Of a stretch of DNA of 64,000 nucleotides, positions 31,056 through 42,200 are shown piece after piece. The stretch is from Asterias amurensis (lineage: Eukaryota > Echinodermata > Asteroidea > Forcipulatida > Asteriidae): assembly GCF_032118995.1 (NCBI RefSeq), contig NC_092662.1, positions 2,790,001 to 2,854,000 on the forward strand, in the 5' to 3' direction. Position 1 is the first letter of the stretch. Every line of letters begins with the position of its first letter. Below the pieces are notes generated by a model. That model worked only from the letters and a program-made list of their open reading frames with translations, did not search any database and was not told the origin of the DNA. Both the position numbers and the translations under genes were made by a program.

Positions 31056-32426
31056 TTAAATGGACCACAGTTAACTGGACTTCATTTAAAAATTCGTAAT
31101 GGTAGAAACGTTCTGTGGTCTAGTGGATTGCATGCTAGAGTAGGAACTTCAAATCCTGACTTTTAAAGTCTTTTTCTTTTAAATGAAGTATGAAAAAACA
31201 TTTGGATTTGATTTGATTTTCTTAGAGCGGGTTTTTTAATGTGGTTGATATTTTTGTTATGAGAAAAAGACTAATTTAAAGTTAAATGGTCAGACAGTAG
31301 GAGGGTAAATGGATATGTGAAATAATTGAAATTAAAGTGAATTTAAAAGTATATATCTTTTTGTAAAGATGAATGTTTATTATAATGAAACACCCCAACT
31401 CATACTTTATGTACAACTGTTTTTTTTACCTGAAAATGTATTTGTAACATTATTACATAACTTGAAAGATATTTGTACTTTCTGATTGTTTAACAAATTG
31501 GCACCGATATTTTTAGTGAAATTTGTACGCTTTTTATAGAAAGTATAAATCCTCCTGTAAAACAAGTATATTGCTCAAAACATCTAGACTCAATGTTTAA
31601 ACAACCCAAAACCAACATTTCTTCCTGGTACAAATTTAAATCTCATGGTTTTCGTAAACTGGCAAATTTGCCTATTCATCTAACTGGGACATTTCAAATG
31701 GAAACATTTAGACTGATCTTTTTTTAAATTGAGTCTTTCAGCAATTGATGTATATATTTGTGCCTTATTTACTTAAGAAAAAATAAGAAACATTATAATG
31801 CAATAAATAAATAAATCGTCAAAACAAATTATATGCATTACAAAAGAGGAGCAAAATGTTCATTTTGTTTTAACCTGTGTCCATTTTTTTGTTTTGGTTT
31901 TCCTTTTACTGTTGAAAAGTAATCATTTTTCTTTTAAAAATATCATTTCCAAACTGAAACCCTGTCTTGGCAATGGAAATACAAGAAAGGTTCTAAAATT
32001 TAGTACCCAGATGTGATGTCCCCTAAAAAAATATGAGTAAGCACTCGCCGTGATTCGCAAAATCTCAAAATGCTTGGACTTTCAGTTGAGCTGAATACAA
32101 TGCTTAACAATGGTGGAATCCATCTTAAGCGCACAAGCTTGACAGCACAAGTACAGAACACAAATTGAAGTGCAACCCACCCTCTCCACGACAGCAGCAA
32201 TGTTTGTCTATGAGAGTACAGCTATGCAAGATGCGAGATCATCCAACGTGACTCTGTTAAATTCTTGAATGGATTCATTAGGAATGTCCACACAAAAAAA
32301 TCAGTACAGATTTTAATATATGGCGGAAAAATGGAGGAAAAACTCACAAATTTTCAGTGATGTTCATCACTACACTCGTGGCTGCATCAGACTCTGGCAA
32401 CTCAGCACAGCTGGTTTTCTCTTATA
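31056..32426. other. Convergent spacer between NEU1 and GTF3C5
   Basis: AT-rich sequence between two genes transcribed toward each other. A run of AATAAATAAATAAAT at about 31803-31815 could serve as polyadenylation signal for NEU1. A TTTATT at about 31373 would read AATAAA for GTF3C5. If both were used, the untranslated ends would overlap. No coding frame is supported here. Confidence 0.4.
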
Positions 32427-35400
32427 TCATGTTCCAGACAAATACTCCAAAATGTCCGTCTCCATCTCGTTTTCACTTTCTTCCTCGCCATCGATGTTTG
32501 CATCATCAATGGGTTCATCATCATTCTCTGCATCATCACCACTGTCTTCCTCCTCTTCATCATCTTCTTCATCTACTCCCTCCATCTCCTGGTCGTCCAG
32601 ATCAACTTCTCCGATTGGAGACGCTGAAGAAGGTCCTGGTGTCTCGCCTTCTTCTTTTGCTGCTCTTGATTTTTCTTTAAAGAAAGAAACAAAGGCTTGG
32701 TGTGAGACCTCAATTGATTAAGAGCTGCCAACATTTGCATCTTGCAACCAGGGCCCAATTTCATGGAGCTGCATTTAAAGAAGAATTTGTCTTGACAATT
32801 TCTTGCTTAATAGCAAAAAAAGACCAGGATACCAGCCACAAATTGTACATGTGACATGGTATTTTGGCTGGTAACTTTAGTTTTGATGTACTAAGCAACT
32901 ATTTGTGCTTAAGCAGCTTTAAGAAGATAGGTCCTTGAGTGAGAAATTACTTCTTACAAAGACTATGTTACTTCAGAGGGAGCCATTTCTCACAATGTTT
33001 TATACTATTAACAGCTCTCCATTGCCTGTTACCAAGTAAGTTTTGATGCTAACAAATATTTCGAGTAATTACCAATAGTGTTCCTGGGTCGTTTTCACAG
33101 ACAGTTAGAACTAGTCCTTATAGGAGATATAAAGGCTAGTCCCAAGTTAGGACAAGTAACTCACCTTAACTCAAGATAAGACTAGTCTTACCTTTCTGTA
33201 CCTACCCTATTTTGAGATTCAGTTTAAATTCGGAAACAGAATTTTTTATTTATTTTACCCTAACATTAATTTTACTTTAAAACTAACTTTTTAAGTTTTT
33301 ATTTTCTATGGCTCCCTGTACATGTTTTTTTCGTCTGACAATGACTATGTCAAAGGCACAAATGGGCAAGAGAGAGCCTGGGGAACCCATCAAAGCTTCT
33401 AACAAAACCTAAAACCCTTCAGCTTCCAAAGATGCTGCCCCTGTTGATCCCACCAGATTGTAAGGCGCTACGCTGCCCCTACACCCACCCTCCCGACCAT
33501 GCTCTCGACAAAATTAGCCGGCATCCAATTTGTCCTACGTGTAGCTACAACCAGTGAAATCCACCACAGTGCCTTTAACAGAGAAGGTCAAAAGGTCATG
33601 AATCCCACTTACCTTCCTGTATCAGTGTTCTTTTGAGTATGGCATTCATGAGGGACCTCAACTGGCACAAATCTTCAGTCTTCAGGTAGCAATCGTTCTC
33701 GCTAGTCGCACCTTTGATAAAAGCCTGGAGGCCATCATCCTTAATGTCACACAACTGGTAGAACATTTGGTTGTAGGCAGGGACTAGACCTTCCTTGAAC
33801 AAGAAGTAGGATTCCTGACGGGGAAAGACGGTTCAATATTTAACATGAGCAGGGATTGTTTATGTTACCACTCACGCTCGTTTCAACAAGTCATTTCAAT
33901 TGAAAGTGTGCACAAGGTTCATAATGTTCATATTGTTTAAAAGTAGAACATGTCAAAAATTGTTATGCTCTCATCACCCAAAGCTCATTGTGTAAGATTT
34001 ACAAACATTGAGACAATTTCACCAGGAATGTTGTTTTTTTCTGTCGTGTGAACGGGCTTAAATTTCATACTTACACATAGGATGCTTTGGGGTTAAGATA
34101 ATTTTTGAGGTTCAACAGACCGTCTGTACCTTATCTACTGTTTTTTTAGCCTCTGCACCAGGGCTTGTGGTCTCGTTGTACTTGATGAAAGCCTGACTCC
34201 TCCTCGATGGTTTCTGGATCGACATCGGCAGTTGACGTTCATAGCTGGTCTTCTTGAAGCGATTATAATGCTTTCTGGATGACGAGGTACTTCTGCTGAG
34301 GAACATCGCTTAAAAAAAAAAAAATTAGTTTTAGTTAAAATCAAGAAGGAAATAATTAACAACTTTTTGTTACAGATATCACCCTTTTTAGTCAGTCTCA
34401 CTCAGTTTTAAGTAACTTTTTCCCCCTCTTCCCGATAAGGATTTTGTCTTGTGTGCTTCCAACCTCTTGTGGTCGAACTAGCCCCTTCCCTCTAACTCCC
34501 CCCCCCCACTGGGAAATTATACACCCAGCGATCATATTGGTAACAAAACTCCAATATGACGATGATTACATACCAAATGCCAGCATGACGCAAACTGAAA
34601 CTTCCCGATGCGCATCCAAGGGTTAAAAAAAAGTCACAGTAGTGGCGTGAAACACTACACAGGAGGTATGAAATTTGCCTCAACAAGATTTGTGTATCAC
34701 TCTTACCTTTTCGTATTCTAAAGTCCAACATTTGATACTTCAGAGCACCTGGATCCTTGCGAGGGTCGTAACCAAACCGCACCCACGTCGCCCTCCATGG
34801 CCCGGTCAGATAGTAGAAGCCGACTGCAGGCAGGAGCACCTTCAACTGGGGGTCTGTCAATGTGCAGTTGTGTTTCAACGCGTTACGCGACCAGATTGGA
34901 CGCTTTTGAAAGACCTGACAGACAAAATGATGATAAAATAAGCCAGACAGCTTTGACAGAAGGATAAAGGGAGATTATCTTTCAATGGGCAGCTGTGATC
35001 CATTCTTGGAACTCGTCTTTCATCTCCATTGCACTCATAAAACCTGTCTTGATAACGGGTAATGGGGAGAGGTTTATAGTGTAAAACATTGTGAGAAACG
35101 GCTCCCTCTGAAGTAACGTAGTTTTCAAGAAAGAAGTAATTTTCCACGAATTTGATTTCGAGACCTCAGATTTAGAATTGAGGTCTCGAAATCAAGCATC
35201 TAAAAGCACACAACCTCCTGTGACCAGGGTGTTTTTTCTTGCATTATTATCTCGCAACTTCGATGACCGATTGAGCTCAAATTTTCACAGGTTTGTTATT
35301 TTATGCACATATTGAGATACAGCAAGTGAGAAGACTGGTCTTTGACAATTACCAAAAGTGATAGTGTCCACTGCCTTTAAGAGTAATTACCAAATGTATG

Positions 35401-38145
35401 TATACATGTATACATACCCTTAGAAAGAAATATAAAATCACCTGTACAATCTCTTCCATCATTATTTTAATGTCCTTGTTCTTCTCCGTGTATTTCTCGA
35501 TATTGATCAAGGCTTCAGGTTTGGGAGCAGTAGGGAGATCTTTCTCCTCCTCGAATGAAACAACGTAAGTGTTGTGAGGTCTCCTCGCTCGTCCGCTGCC
35601 GGTAATGTTTGCGTCAAGAGTGTTTGCAACCTGTGTTTATAACAAGAAAAAATTAACCTTTCACAGCATGAAATCAAGGACGCCTCATAGTGTGTGTGTT
35701 ATCAATGTAGCTCACAAGCCTGAGAAAACATGTAAACAAATGTGGTTACTATGTCAACCAGAAACACCAGGGTTAACCCCTACTCTTCCAGGATGAGTGT
35801 ACCTTGTAGGGTGTCATGGCCAAGCATTTTAGAGCAACAAATTCAAGTTCTGGTGGTTTAGTCATCGAGGTGTGGGTTCGAATCCCGGTCATGACACTAC
35901 CCGAGGGTATAAATGGTACTGCGAGGGTAGAGGTAATAGTGTAATAGGCTGTATAACTCCAGGGAGCCGAGATAGATTGGTGGGCTTATAGCATGCACTG
36001 CAGTTGGTTGCAACCAAGTTGCCTGTAAAGTTGCCTCGTATGACATGGCCCTTATTCTTAAATGGGCAGTTATTACCTTGTACGTGATACTTTCTGAAGC
36101 TGGTAGCAGGTCTGGCTGGTAGTTGTAACTGGATGGTATATCCGTACGAGAGAAGACCGGGGGCAACATGAAGTGCGGAACATCCTGCTGGAGGAACGTG
36201 GTGTCCTTTGGCTCCTTGGGAATAATCGTATCGGTCAGGCTCTCCATTTTATTGGTTTCTTTGTTCTTGTGGATGGGCAGATACTGGAAATCACACAAAC
36301 CTTCACAAAAAGCGAAAACAGAATATCGTTTCATAGGAAAGGAAATGAGTTATCATTGCATCATGAATACAAAAAAGCGGTCTAGGGTCAAGTTCTGTAC
36401 TTTACAGCAGAAATTGAGTTTGAATCCTGGTCGCGATACTTGTGTCCTTGAGAAACACAATTATCATATTTGCTTCTCTCCTTATAATACTAAACTTATA
36501 AATATACATAGTTTTATCAGTTATTTATTTTAATGATACCTGTAAGAGGCAGTTATTGGATATCGAATACAAAAAATGGAGAAAAAATAAAATAAAATAA
36601 AAATATTTGTAGAAATACGAAAGCCGGTACCTGGTACCAACCTTTAAATTTGTAAACCGAGTCAAGAACACCCACAAGCTCTGTCTTGTACTCTGCCTCC
36701 TCATCGACTATTACATCATCTGTGCATTCGTCGTCCTCCTGTGCTTCATTTCCCTCACTCCCTGCCTTCTTCTTGTATCTTTTTTTGACCCTGAGAAGGA
36801 GATTGGTTGCTTGGTGCCTACTGGCATAAAGGGGTCGGCTGAAGGGGTCGTCGGGTCTGAATTTCATTCCTAATTTCTTGTTGGAGCCTGCAGTAAAGAT
36901 CTTCAAATAATAATAAGAAATTAGCAATTTAGACTTTATTTCCCTCTAAATAAAATCCTTGAGAACCACAAATCAGAACAAGGTAATACAATTACAATCC
37001 ATTCAATGATGCAGGTCTTTAATTGTATTGTATTGTATAATTATGTTTTATTCCAAACTAGAACACACCCCATAACCCTGGGGGGCGGGGGTAACAATAT
37101 TATAAAAACAAAATACAGTTAATGAATAAGTCATAGGCCTAATGAAAGAAGAATTTATTCAATTTTTTGCAAAACCGTGATTGTGGAAGTCATTTGTAAA
37201 GAAAAGAGGGAGCAAAATCCGAGATAGCCAACAGAATCGACCCATCACGCAATGCAAACGACCGAGATACCACAGATCGACCAACGGAAACCATACAACC
37301 ACTGCCCTTTAAAAACAAACTTGACCTGGTTGGATTGGTCTTGTGTACTCCCTAGAAATTAGAACTATGACATGAGGGTCATTCCGCTATCGTCTTATTG
37401 ATAAAATGATAGCACTAGCAGAACGAACCTCATCGTTCTAGGAGTATGTCTTTAGTTGTGTTGTGTTTCATTTATAAGTGTTGGCGATCGTATAAAGAAA
37501 ATAATAATAATGCTTTTTATTTTATTTTTTAAATAAACAACAGTACTGGGGACTGTGTACACATTATTTACACATTTGACATACCAATCATTTCAATTCC
37601 AGACCATGGCATTCCTCTAAATTTGTTTACCACAACTTACAAGTATCCATTTTAAACAGAAGTTAAGATCCAGCAGAACGCTACTATAAGTATTTGATTT
37701 AACTCAAAGAAATCTGTACCAAACCATGGAGCCTCCATGGTTGGTGAGAATTATGGTTGATAAACTAAAACTTAAAAGAGCGCTCGGTGTTCAAAGTTTG
37801 CGCCCGAGCTATCCTGCGCAATTATTAAAATCATGCAAGGAATTACAGTATTTGCCACGAAAAAGATGGCACGCCGCGCGAATTCAGAAAATGACGATTT
37901 ACAAAGATTGCGCGCACATGGATGAGAGACTGAGTGGGAGCATCAAAACTTTACTAAACAAAAAAAGCCCCACTATTTGTTTCAATGCTTACATTTGAAA
38001 TAGTTTCTTCACCACCAAGGGTCTTCAGCATTTTGTCTACATTCTGCACCCGTGCTGGAAACTCCACACAAACGAACCGAGGAAGTCCTTGTGCTGCGTT
38101 TTGCGATTCTCGAGCAGACGAATTTCCCTCCTCTGAATCCGCCAT
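32427..38145 (-). CDS. GTF3C5: General transcription factor 3C subunit 5 (TFIIIC63)
   Basis: This TFIIIC subunit helps bind internal promoters of tRNA genes and recruits RNA polymerase III. There are eight exons on the minus strand: 37993-38145, 36642-36900, 36077-36300, 35442-35630, 34707-34914, 34130-34308, 33613-33814 and 32427-32674. They total 1662 bp (553 residues; human about 519), in phase. The N terminus has FVCVEFPARVQNVDKMLKTL and GGEET, matching the human MVCVEYP start region. FRPDDPFSRPLYASR and KFKGLCDFQYLPIH follow. The DNA-binding winged-helix part holds LLPAVGFYYLTGPWRATWVR and FGYDPRKDPG. MFYQLCDIKDD comes next. A Glu/Asp-rich tail ends in ENEMETDILEYLSGT, like human SENEMETEILDYV. 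The donor of exon 2 (AAAG then GTTGG) is weak. A CAG-GTACCG 9 bp further is an alternative but gives a poorer match. Confidence 0.95.
32751..32934. mobile_element. Foldback MITE, family E, in the last GTF3C5 intron
   Basis: The ends are GGGCCCAATTTCATGGAGCT and AGCAGCTTTAAGAAGATAGG. The interior has CAGGATACCAGCCAC and GGTATTTTGGCTGGTAAC, as in the 16.5 kb copy. Confidence 0.72.
32941..33083. mobile_element. Partial family A MITE in the last GTF3C5 intron
   Basis: The right part only: GAGAAATTACTTCTTACAAA, then CAGAGGGAGCCATTTCTCAC, TATACTATTAACAGCTCTCC, and the end ATTACCAATAGTG. Confidence 0.7.
33085..33205. mobile_element. Foldback MITE, family D, in the last GTF3C5 intron
   Basis: GGGTCGTTTTCACAGACAGT at the left. 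GGACAAGTAACTCACC and CAAGATAAGACTAGTC are inside. The right end is decayed. Confidence 0.65.
35036..35376. mobile_element. TTAA MITE, family A, in a GTF3C5 intron
   Basis: Right TTAA at 35377-35380 after GTGTCCACTGCCT. The left end is truncated and starts near ATAAAACCTGTCTTGATAAC. The central hairpin (GAGACCTCAGATTTAGAATT) and GGAGAGGTTTATAGTG are present. It lies between exons at 34914 and 35442. Confidence 0.82.
35810..36050 (+). repeat. tRNA-headed SINE in a GTF3C5 intron
   Basis: The head is GTGTCATGGCCAAGCATTTT. The B box is GTGGGTTCGAATCCCGGTC. The body (GAGGGTATAAATGGTACTGC, CCAGGGAGCCGAGATAG) relates to the 18.95 kb copy. The tail is GCACTGCAGTTGGTTGCAAC, which recurs at 57.18 kb. 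Antisense to GTF3C5. Confidence 0.78.
37020..37140. repeat. Possible repeat tail
   Basis: ATTGTATTGTATTGTATAAT followed by TTTTATTCCAAACTAGAACA and a C/G-rich patch (CCTGGGGGGCGGGGG) looks like a reverse-oriented retroposon end. No head was found. Weak call. Confidence 0.25.
37352..37445. mobile_element. Foldback element, family J, in GTF3C5 intron 1
   Basis: Arms ACTCCCTAGAAATTAGAACT and CATCGTTCTAGGAGTATG surround GGTCATTCCGCTATCGTC and a mirror (GATAGCACTAGCAGAACG). Confidence 0.55.
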
Positions 38146-38574
38146 CTTGAAATGAAATGAACAGCCGGCCTCGTTCGAAATTTTGCGGCAATATTATACC
38201 AACAACAGTTTGTTAAACTATTCCATATACTGATATATGGTAACAATGAAATAATTGCTTAAAGAAAATATAAATATTATGTTGTAAATTTTTCATACAT
38301 TTTAAAGTATTTCAATTAATGCAACTGATATATTTTTTTACAAAAAGCGAACGAGGGTTATTTACTCACTTATCTTTCTTTCAACTTTCAAGTCTAGTAA
38401 GTTTAAAAAATAAAATAACGAGTGGCATGGACCCAATTTCATGAAATAAAAAAAAAGGAAATGCTTTAGAACCCTTTTTAAATGTACTCTTACGTATCTT
38501 CTTAATCTTTGTCACATTTTTAGGTTCATGACAACCTCGCCCCCAGGGTGTGTCGAGCAATTACAAGGTTGACC

Positions 38575-39010
38575 GTGTATTATGCAATTGTGTCCACCAT
38601 GCAATACTGTCCGCTCGGACACTTTTGCATATGCAATCGTGTCCGGGGACATGTACATGTATGCGTAAGCGAGCGTGCATGCACTGAACCTACGTATATG
38701 CAGCATGAATATTCATGTGTTTTATGATTGCAGCGAACGGCCGAACATTTCCCATGTCGACATGCATTTAAAGCTTGTCGACCAAGGGCGTTTAATTTAC
38801 TGCAAGGACGGTTTTGCACATGGGGCAGACACAATAGCATATATGCAAATGTGTCCAAACGGACACAATTGCATTATGCAGCAGTGTCCAGGCGGACACG
38901 ATTGCATATGCAAAACCGTACGGCGGACATTATTGCATGGCAGACATTATTGCATATGCAATAATGTCCTCCGGATAGTATTGCATAGAGTACATAATTG
39001 CATGCAACAC
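38575..39010. repeat. Palindrome-rich degenerate array upstream of GTF3C5
   Basis: About ten loosely spaced units combine a TGTCC...GGACA palindrome (such as GTGTCCAAACGGACAC) with a TTGCATATGCAA-type palindrome (for example TTTTGCATATGCAATCGTGT). Several are exact mirror sites. An octamer-like ATGCAAAT occurs near 38844. A 152-codon frame on the plus strand across it results from the repeats. It lies 430-870 bp upstream of the GTF3C5 start codon. Confidence 0.7.
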
Positions 39011-39547
39011 CGGCGGCTGGCTGTACCTATGAATACCTATGAATATGGAACATATTCTAATATTGTAAAGTCTTTTTCCAATCAGGGTCCAAGTAAGGAG
39101 TGTCCATCCCAGGGTTTACTATTGTATGGTTGATAATAAAGTAAACCACAGGGACGCGATGCCATCAGCAAAGTCTTTAAACCCTACCATAATAAAAGAC
39201 AAATCAAAACAATTTACACAGACAGTCACAAAGAGTGAGTCAATTCCCGACCTATCTTTAATTTCATTGCAACTTCATTCATAACATTGATAATGGAAAT
39301 TTCCACTATCCATTACAACAGTATATTCAGATCATTGTATATACAGGAAATACAGCTCATACGCACCAATAATAAAGTAAACATTAAGGGAAAACCTCAT
39401 CAGAGCTACAAGCCTCATTCATCTTCAACAGACCATGATCAAAAGATCACAATTTGAGCAGAAACTATTCAGACTTGTTTATGAAATAATTAATTGAGAC
39501 AAGACAATAAAAAGAAGAAAATATTGATTGAAAATGCCAACAGTTGT

Positions 39548-39644
39548 ATTTTTGCGGTCGTAACCAATTACCGTTGCGGTAAATGGCCAGTGATCAACCA
39601 AGGTAAGTTCTACCAAATGGTTATTGATTACGACCGCAAAAACA
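39548..39644. mobile_element. Small foldback element
   Basis: The left arm TATTTTTGCGGTCGTAACCA mirrors the right arm GGTTATTGATTACGACCGCA plus AAAAAC. It is about 97 bp and non-coding. Only one copy was noticed in the window. Confidence 0.6.
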
Positions 39645-40110
39645 CCCCATGTTCCAGCTGAATTTGATTACAACAGACCTATATAAAGCAAGCTCCCCAT
39701 TTAAATATCCAAAAGAGAGACGCAGCAATAACAGAAAAAAAGGCATTACAATGCAAGTATTTTAGTGACAGTCAACTCCTTTGGCATTTTTACAACATGT
39801 TGCAGGTCTCGATTTTCATCTTTGAATCGACAAGGCCGCTTCCATTTGCAAAGGGCACTTCCACTACAACAATCCTAAAGTCTACAGGAAACTTTTGAAG
39901 GGGCAACAAGGCCAAGACCAGGGCAATATTGGTCTCCGTGTAATTCCAGGCCTGTGTTGAGAAGGAAAGTAAGTAAACAACTACATATTCAAAGAGATTA
40001 GGTTTGCCTTACCCTGTGACAATCATCGTTAATTTGGCAGTAAAGGACTAATCAAAGTTTATCAAATTGGGCAAAGAAGGGCAACTATCAGATTTACACA
40101 AAAGCTTTAA

Positions 40111-40425
40111 AGGGAAGGTACAGGTTTGGTAATTACTCAAATATTAATTTAAAAACTGACTTGTTAATGAGCATTGGAGAGCTGTTGATAGTATAAAACA
40201 TTGTGGGAAACGACTCCCTCTGAGGTAACGTAGTTTTTGAGAAAGAGGTGATTTCTCACTAAAATATTAAAAAACTTCTAGCTAGAAGTCTTTTATTCCT
40301 ATCTGAAAGCACACACATTCATCCAATTCATCCAAATTTTCACAGGCTTGTTATTTTATGCTTATGATGGGATGCACCAAGTGAGAACACTGGTCTTTGA
40401 CAATTACCAAACGTGTACAGTGCCT
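40111..40425. mobile_element. TTAA MITE, family A variant
   Basis: TTAA at 40107-40110 and 40426-40429. The left tip is AGGGAAGGTACAGGTTTGGT rather than AGGCAGTGGACAC. The right end is CCAAACGTGTACAGTGCCT. The centre shares GGAGAGCTGTTGATAGTATA with family A. A fragment with the same tip lies at 50467-50550. Confidence 0.82.
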
Positions 40426-40682
40426 TTAAGCAAAACCAAATACTTGAAGACTACAAACCATGCCCTTTCTACACCCTAACTAGATTCAAACACAACTAAC
40501 TTCCAAAAATATTTGTTTACTTTCTCCCAATGTAGATTTCAAAGACCCAATTGAAACCATGTATGAACTCATTGCACAGTTAAATAGTGATCAATACTGG
40601 ACATTATACGTACAACTACTAAACAATAATAACTGGACTGTACGACAGCAACATGCAAATTAAAATAACAGTGACGAGTTAA

Positions 40683-40974
40683 AGGAACACGTTGCCTTGG
40701 ATCGGACGAGTTGGTCTATTAAAAGCGTTTGAAACCGTTTTTTATGAAATGCATATGGTTAGAAAGATGTTTTAAAAGTAGAATATAATGATCCACACAA
40801 GTATCACTAGAAACTGCACGGTTTTCCTTTTACCACGCAATTTTGAGGCATATTTGTGTAGATCATTGTATTCTACTTTTACAGTATCTTTCTAACCATA
40901 ATCGTTTTTTACAACAAACGGTTACAGAACGATTTTTAAAGACCAACTCGACCGATCCAAGGCAACGTGTTCCT
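40683..40974. mobile_element. Foldback MITE, family B, with deleted apex
   Basis: TTAA at 40679-40682 and 40975-40978. Full tips AGGAACACGTTGCCTTGGAT are present on both strands. About 90 bp of the hairpin apex is missing compared with the 12.9 kb copy. Confidence 0.88.
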
Positions 40975-41423
40975 TTAATTTTCGTTTACAGACCAAAATG
41001 TCTTTTTTTGAGGATTTGTGAAATCGAGGTACACCTGAAACTTATCTTTTCGTTCCCTAGAGAACCGCACCACTCTACTAAAATATGTAATCCTTTCAAA
41101 TAAAAGAAAAAGTCCATTCTAACAATTTCTTTTTGTTAAGAACTGTTTGAAGTCTTTAATTTGCTAAACTTAAATTCTCTAACATCAACTCACTTAACCT
41201 ACAATGGGAACTTTGAAAAAAATATTTGCTGTTATGTGGGATCAAGTGCAACTTTTGGAGGAGAAAAAAATCTGCCATTATTTCATACAATTTAGACTGA
41301 TTTTTGTTTTACGGACTTGTTGCATTGATGTGCCAATGTGTCTTTTCTTTAACTAAATTTACTTCTTTTTTAAATACCTGCAGCTCATATCATATGCTAA
41401 TAAAAATAACTGATTTAAAGGAC

Positions 41424-41532
41424 ATACCTTGGTTCTCAAAGTATACCTTGGTTCCAAGGATAAACCTTGGTTCTAAGGGTATACCTTGGTTCTTAGGATA
41501 TACCTTGGTTCTTATGGTATACCTTGGTTCTA
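41424..41532. repeat. About 21-bp minisatellite, six units
   Basis: The unit TATACCTTGGTTCTNAGG repeats with small changes (ATACCTTGGTTCTCAAAG, ATACCTTGGTTCCAAGG, AACCTTGGTTCTAAGGG and so on). Units are 18-22 bp. About 670 bp beyond the SEC16 stop codon. Confidence 0.85.
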
Positions 41533-42200
41533 ACACTCTAACCCATACGTTGTTTCTCTTATTTCCCAATTAAAATAAACATTTTTTGGTTATTTACAGA
41601 ATGGTGCTAGTATATAGGTCTACCTTTTGGGGGGATATTCTTAAAACTGAAGATAAAATAAACACAATAATAATTGTCATCTTTATATCTTTACATTCCG
41701 CTCGACATCTACAGAAATTAAAATGATATATATTATTTGAAAATTTAAGGTGATTATTATACTTATTAACAAATATGAGTGACTTAATTTAAGTCCATAA
41801 ATATCTGGGTTTATGGTGTTGTGTTGTTTTTTAATTGTTGTGTCTAGCTTTAAATGTTTTAGAGTTTGCTTAAAAAGTTTTCAAAGATGAGCCAATAAAT
41901 GTCCAAGTTCTTGGTCTTTGATTCCTCAATGTAATCTGAAAACTCAAAACACCTTTATGTACTTTTATGTTTCTACATGGCGCTCTGTTCTTTACATTTC
42001 TGATTTTTCCAGTCCAATTCGAAGGGATTGTAAAATAGCAACCTTAATTGCTAAGGAAAGTGTGGTGTCACAATACAAATCCCGATGGTAATACTGACAA
42101 CTCATCTTAAGATAATCGCCGTGATTAGTGATATCTGCCCTTGATGAAGTTCAATCCAGTCTCCCCTAACAGTCCTAGTGAAGAACCTTAACAGCAAGTT

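Larger units (their letters stand above)
39011..42200. other. Spacer between GTF3C5 and SEC16
   Basis: No gene is supported in 3.2 kb. It holds a small foldback (39548-39644), a family H repeat (39800-39960), two TTAA MITEs (40111-40425, 40683-40974) and a minisatellite (41424-41532). The part closest to 42200 should include the SEC16 3' untranslated region. Confidence 0.45.

Noticed and set aside
32320-32721. 133-codon plus-strand frame rich in serine
   Set aside because: It is the antisense of the acidic Glu/Asp tail exon of GTF3C5.
38675-39133. 152-codon plus-strand frame
   Set aside because: It runs through the palindromic repeat array, and the peptide simply repeats the unit (LHMQ-type phrases).
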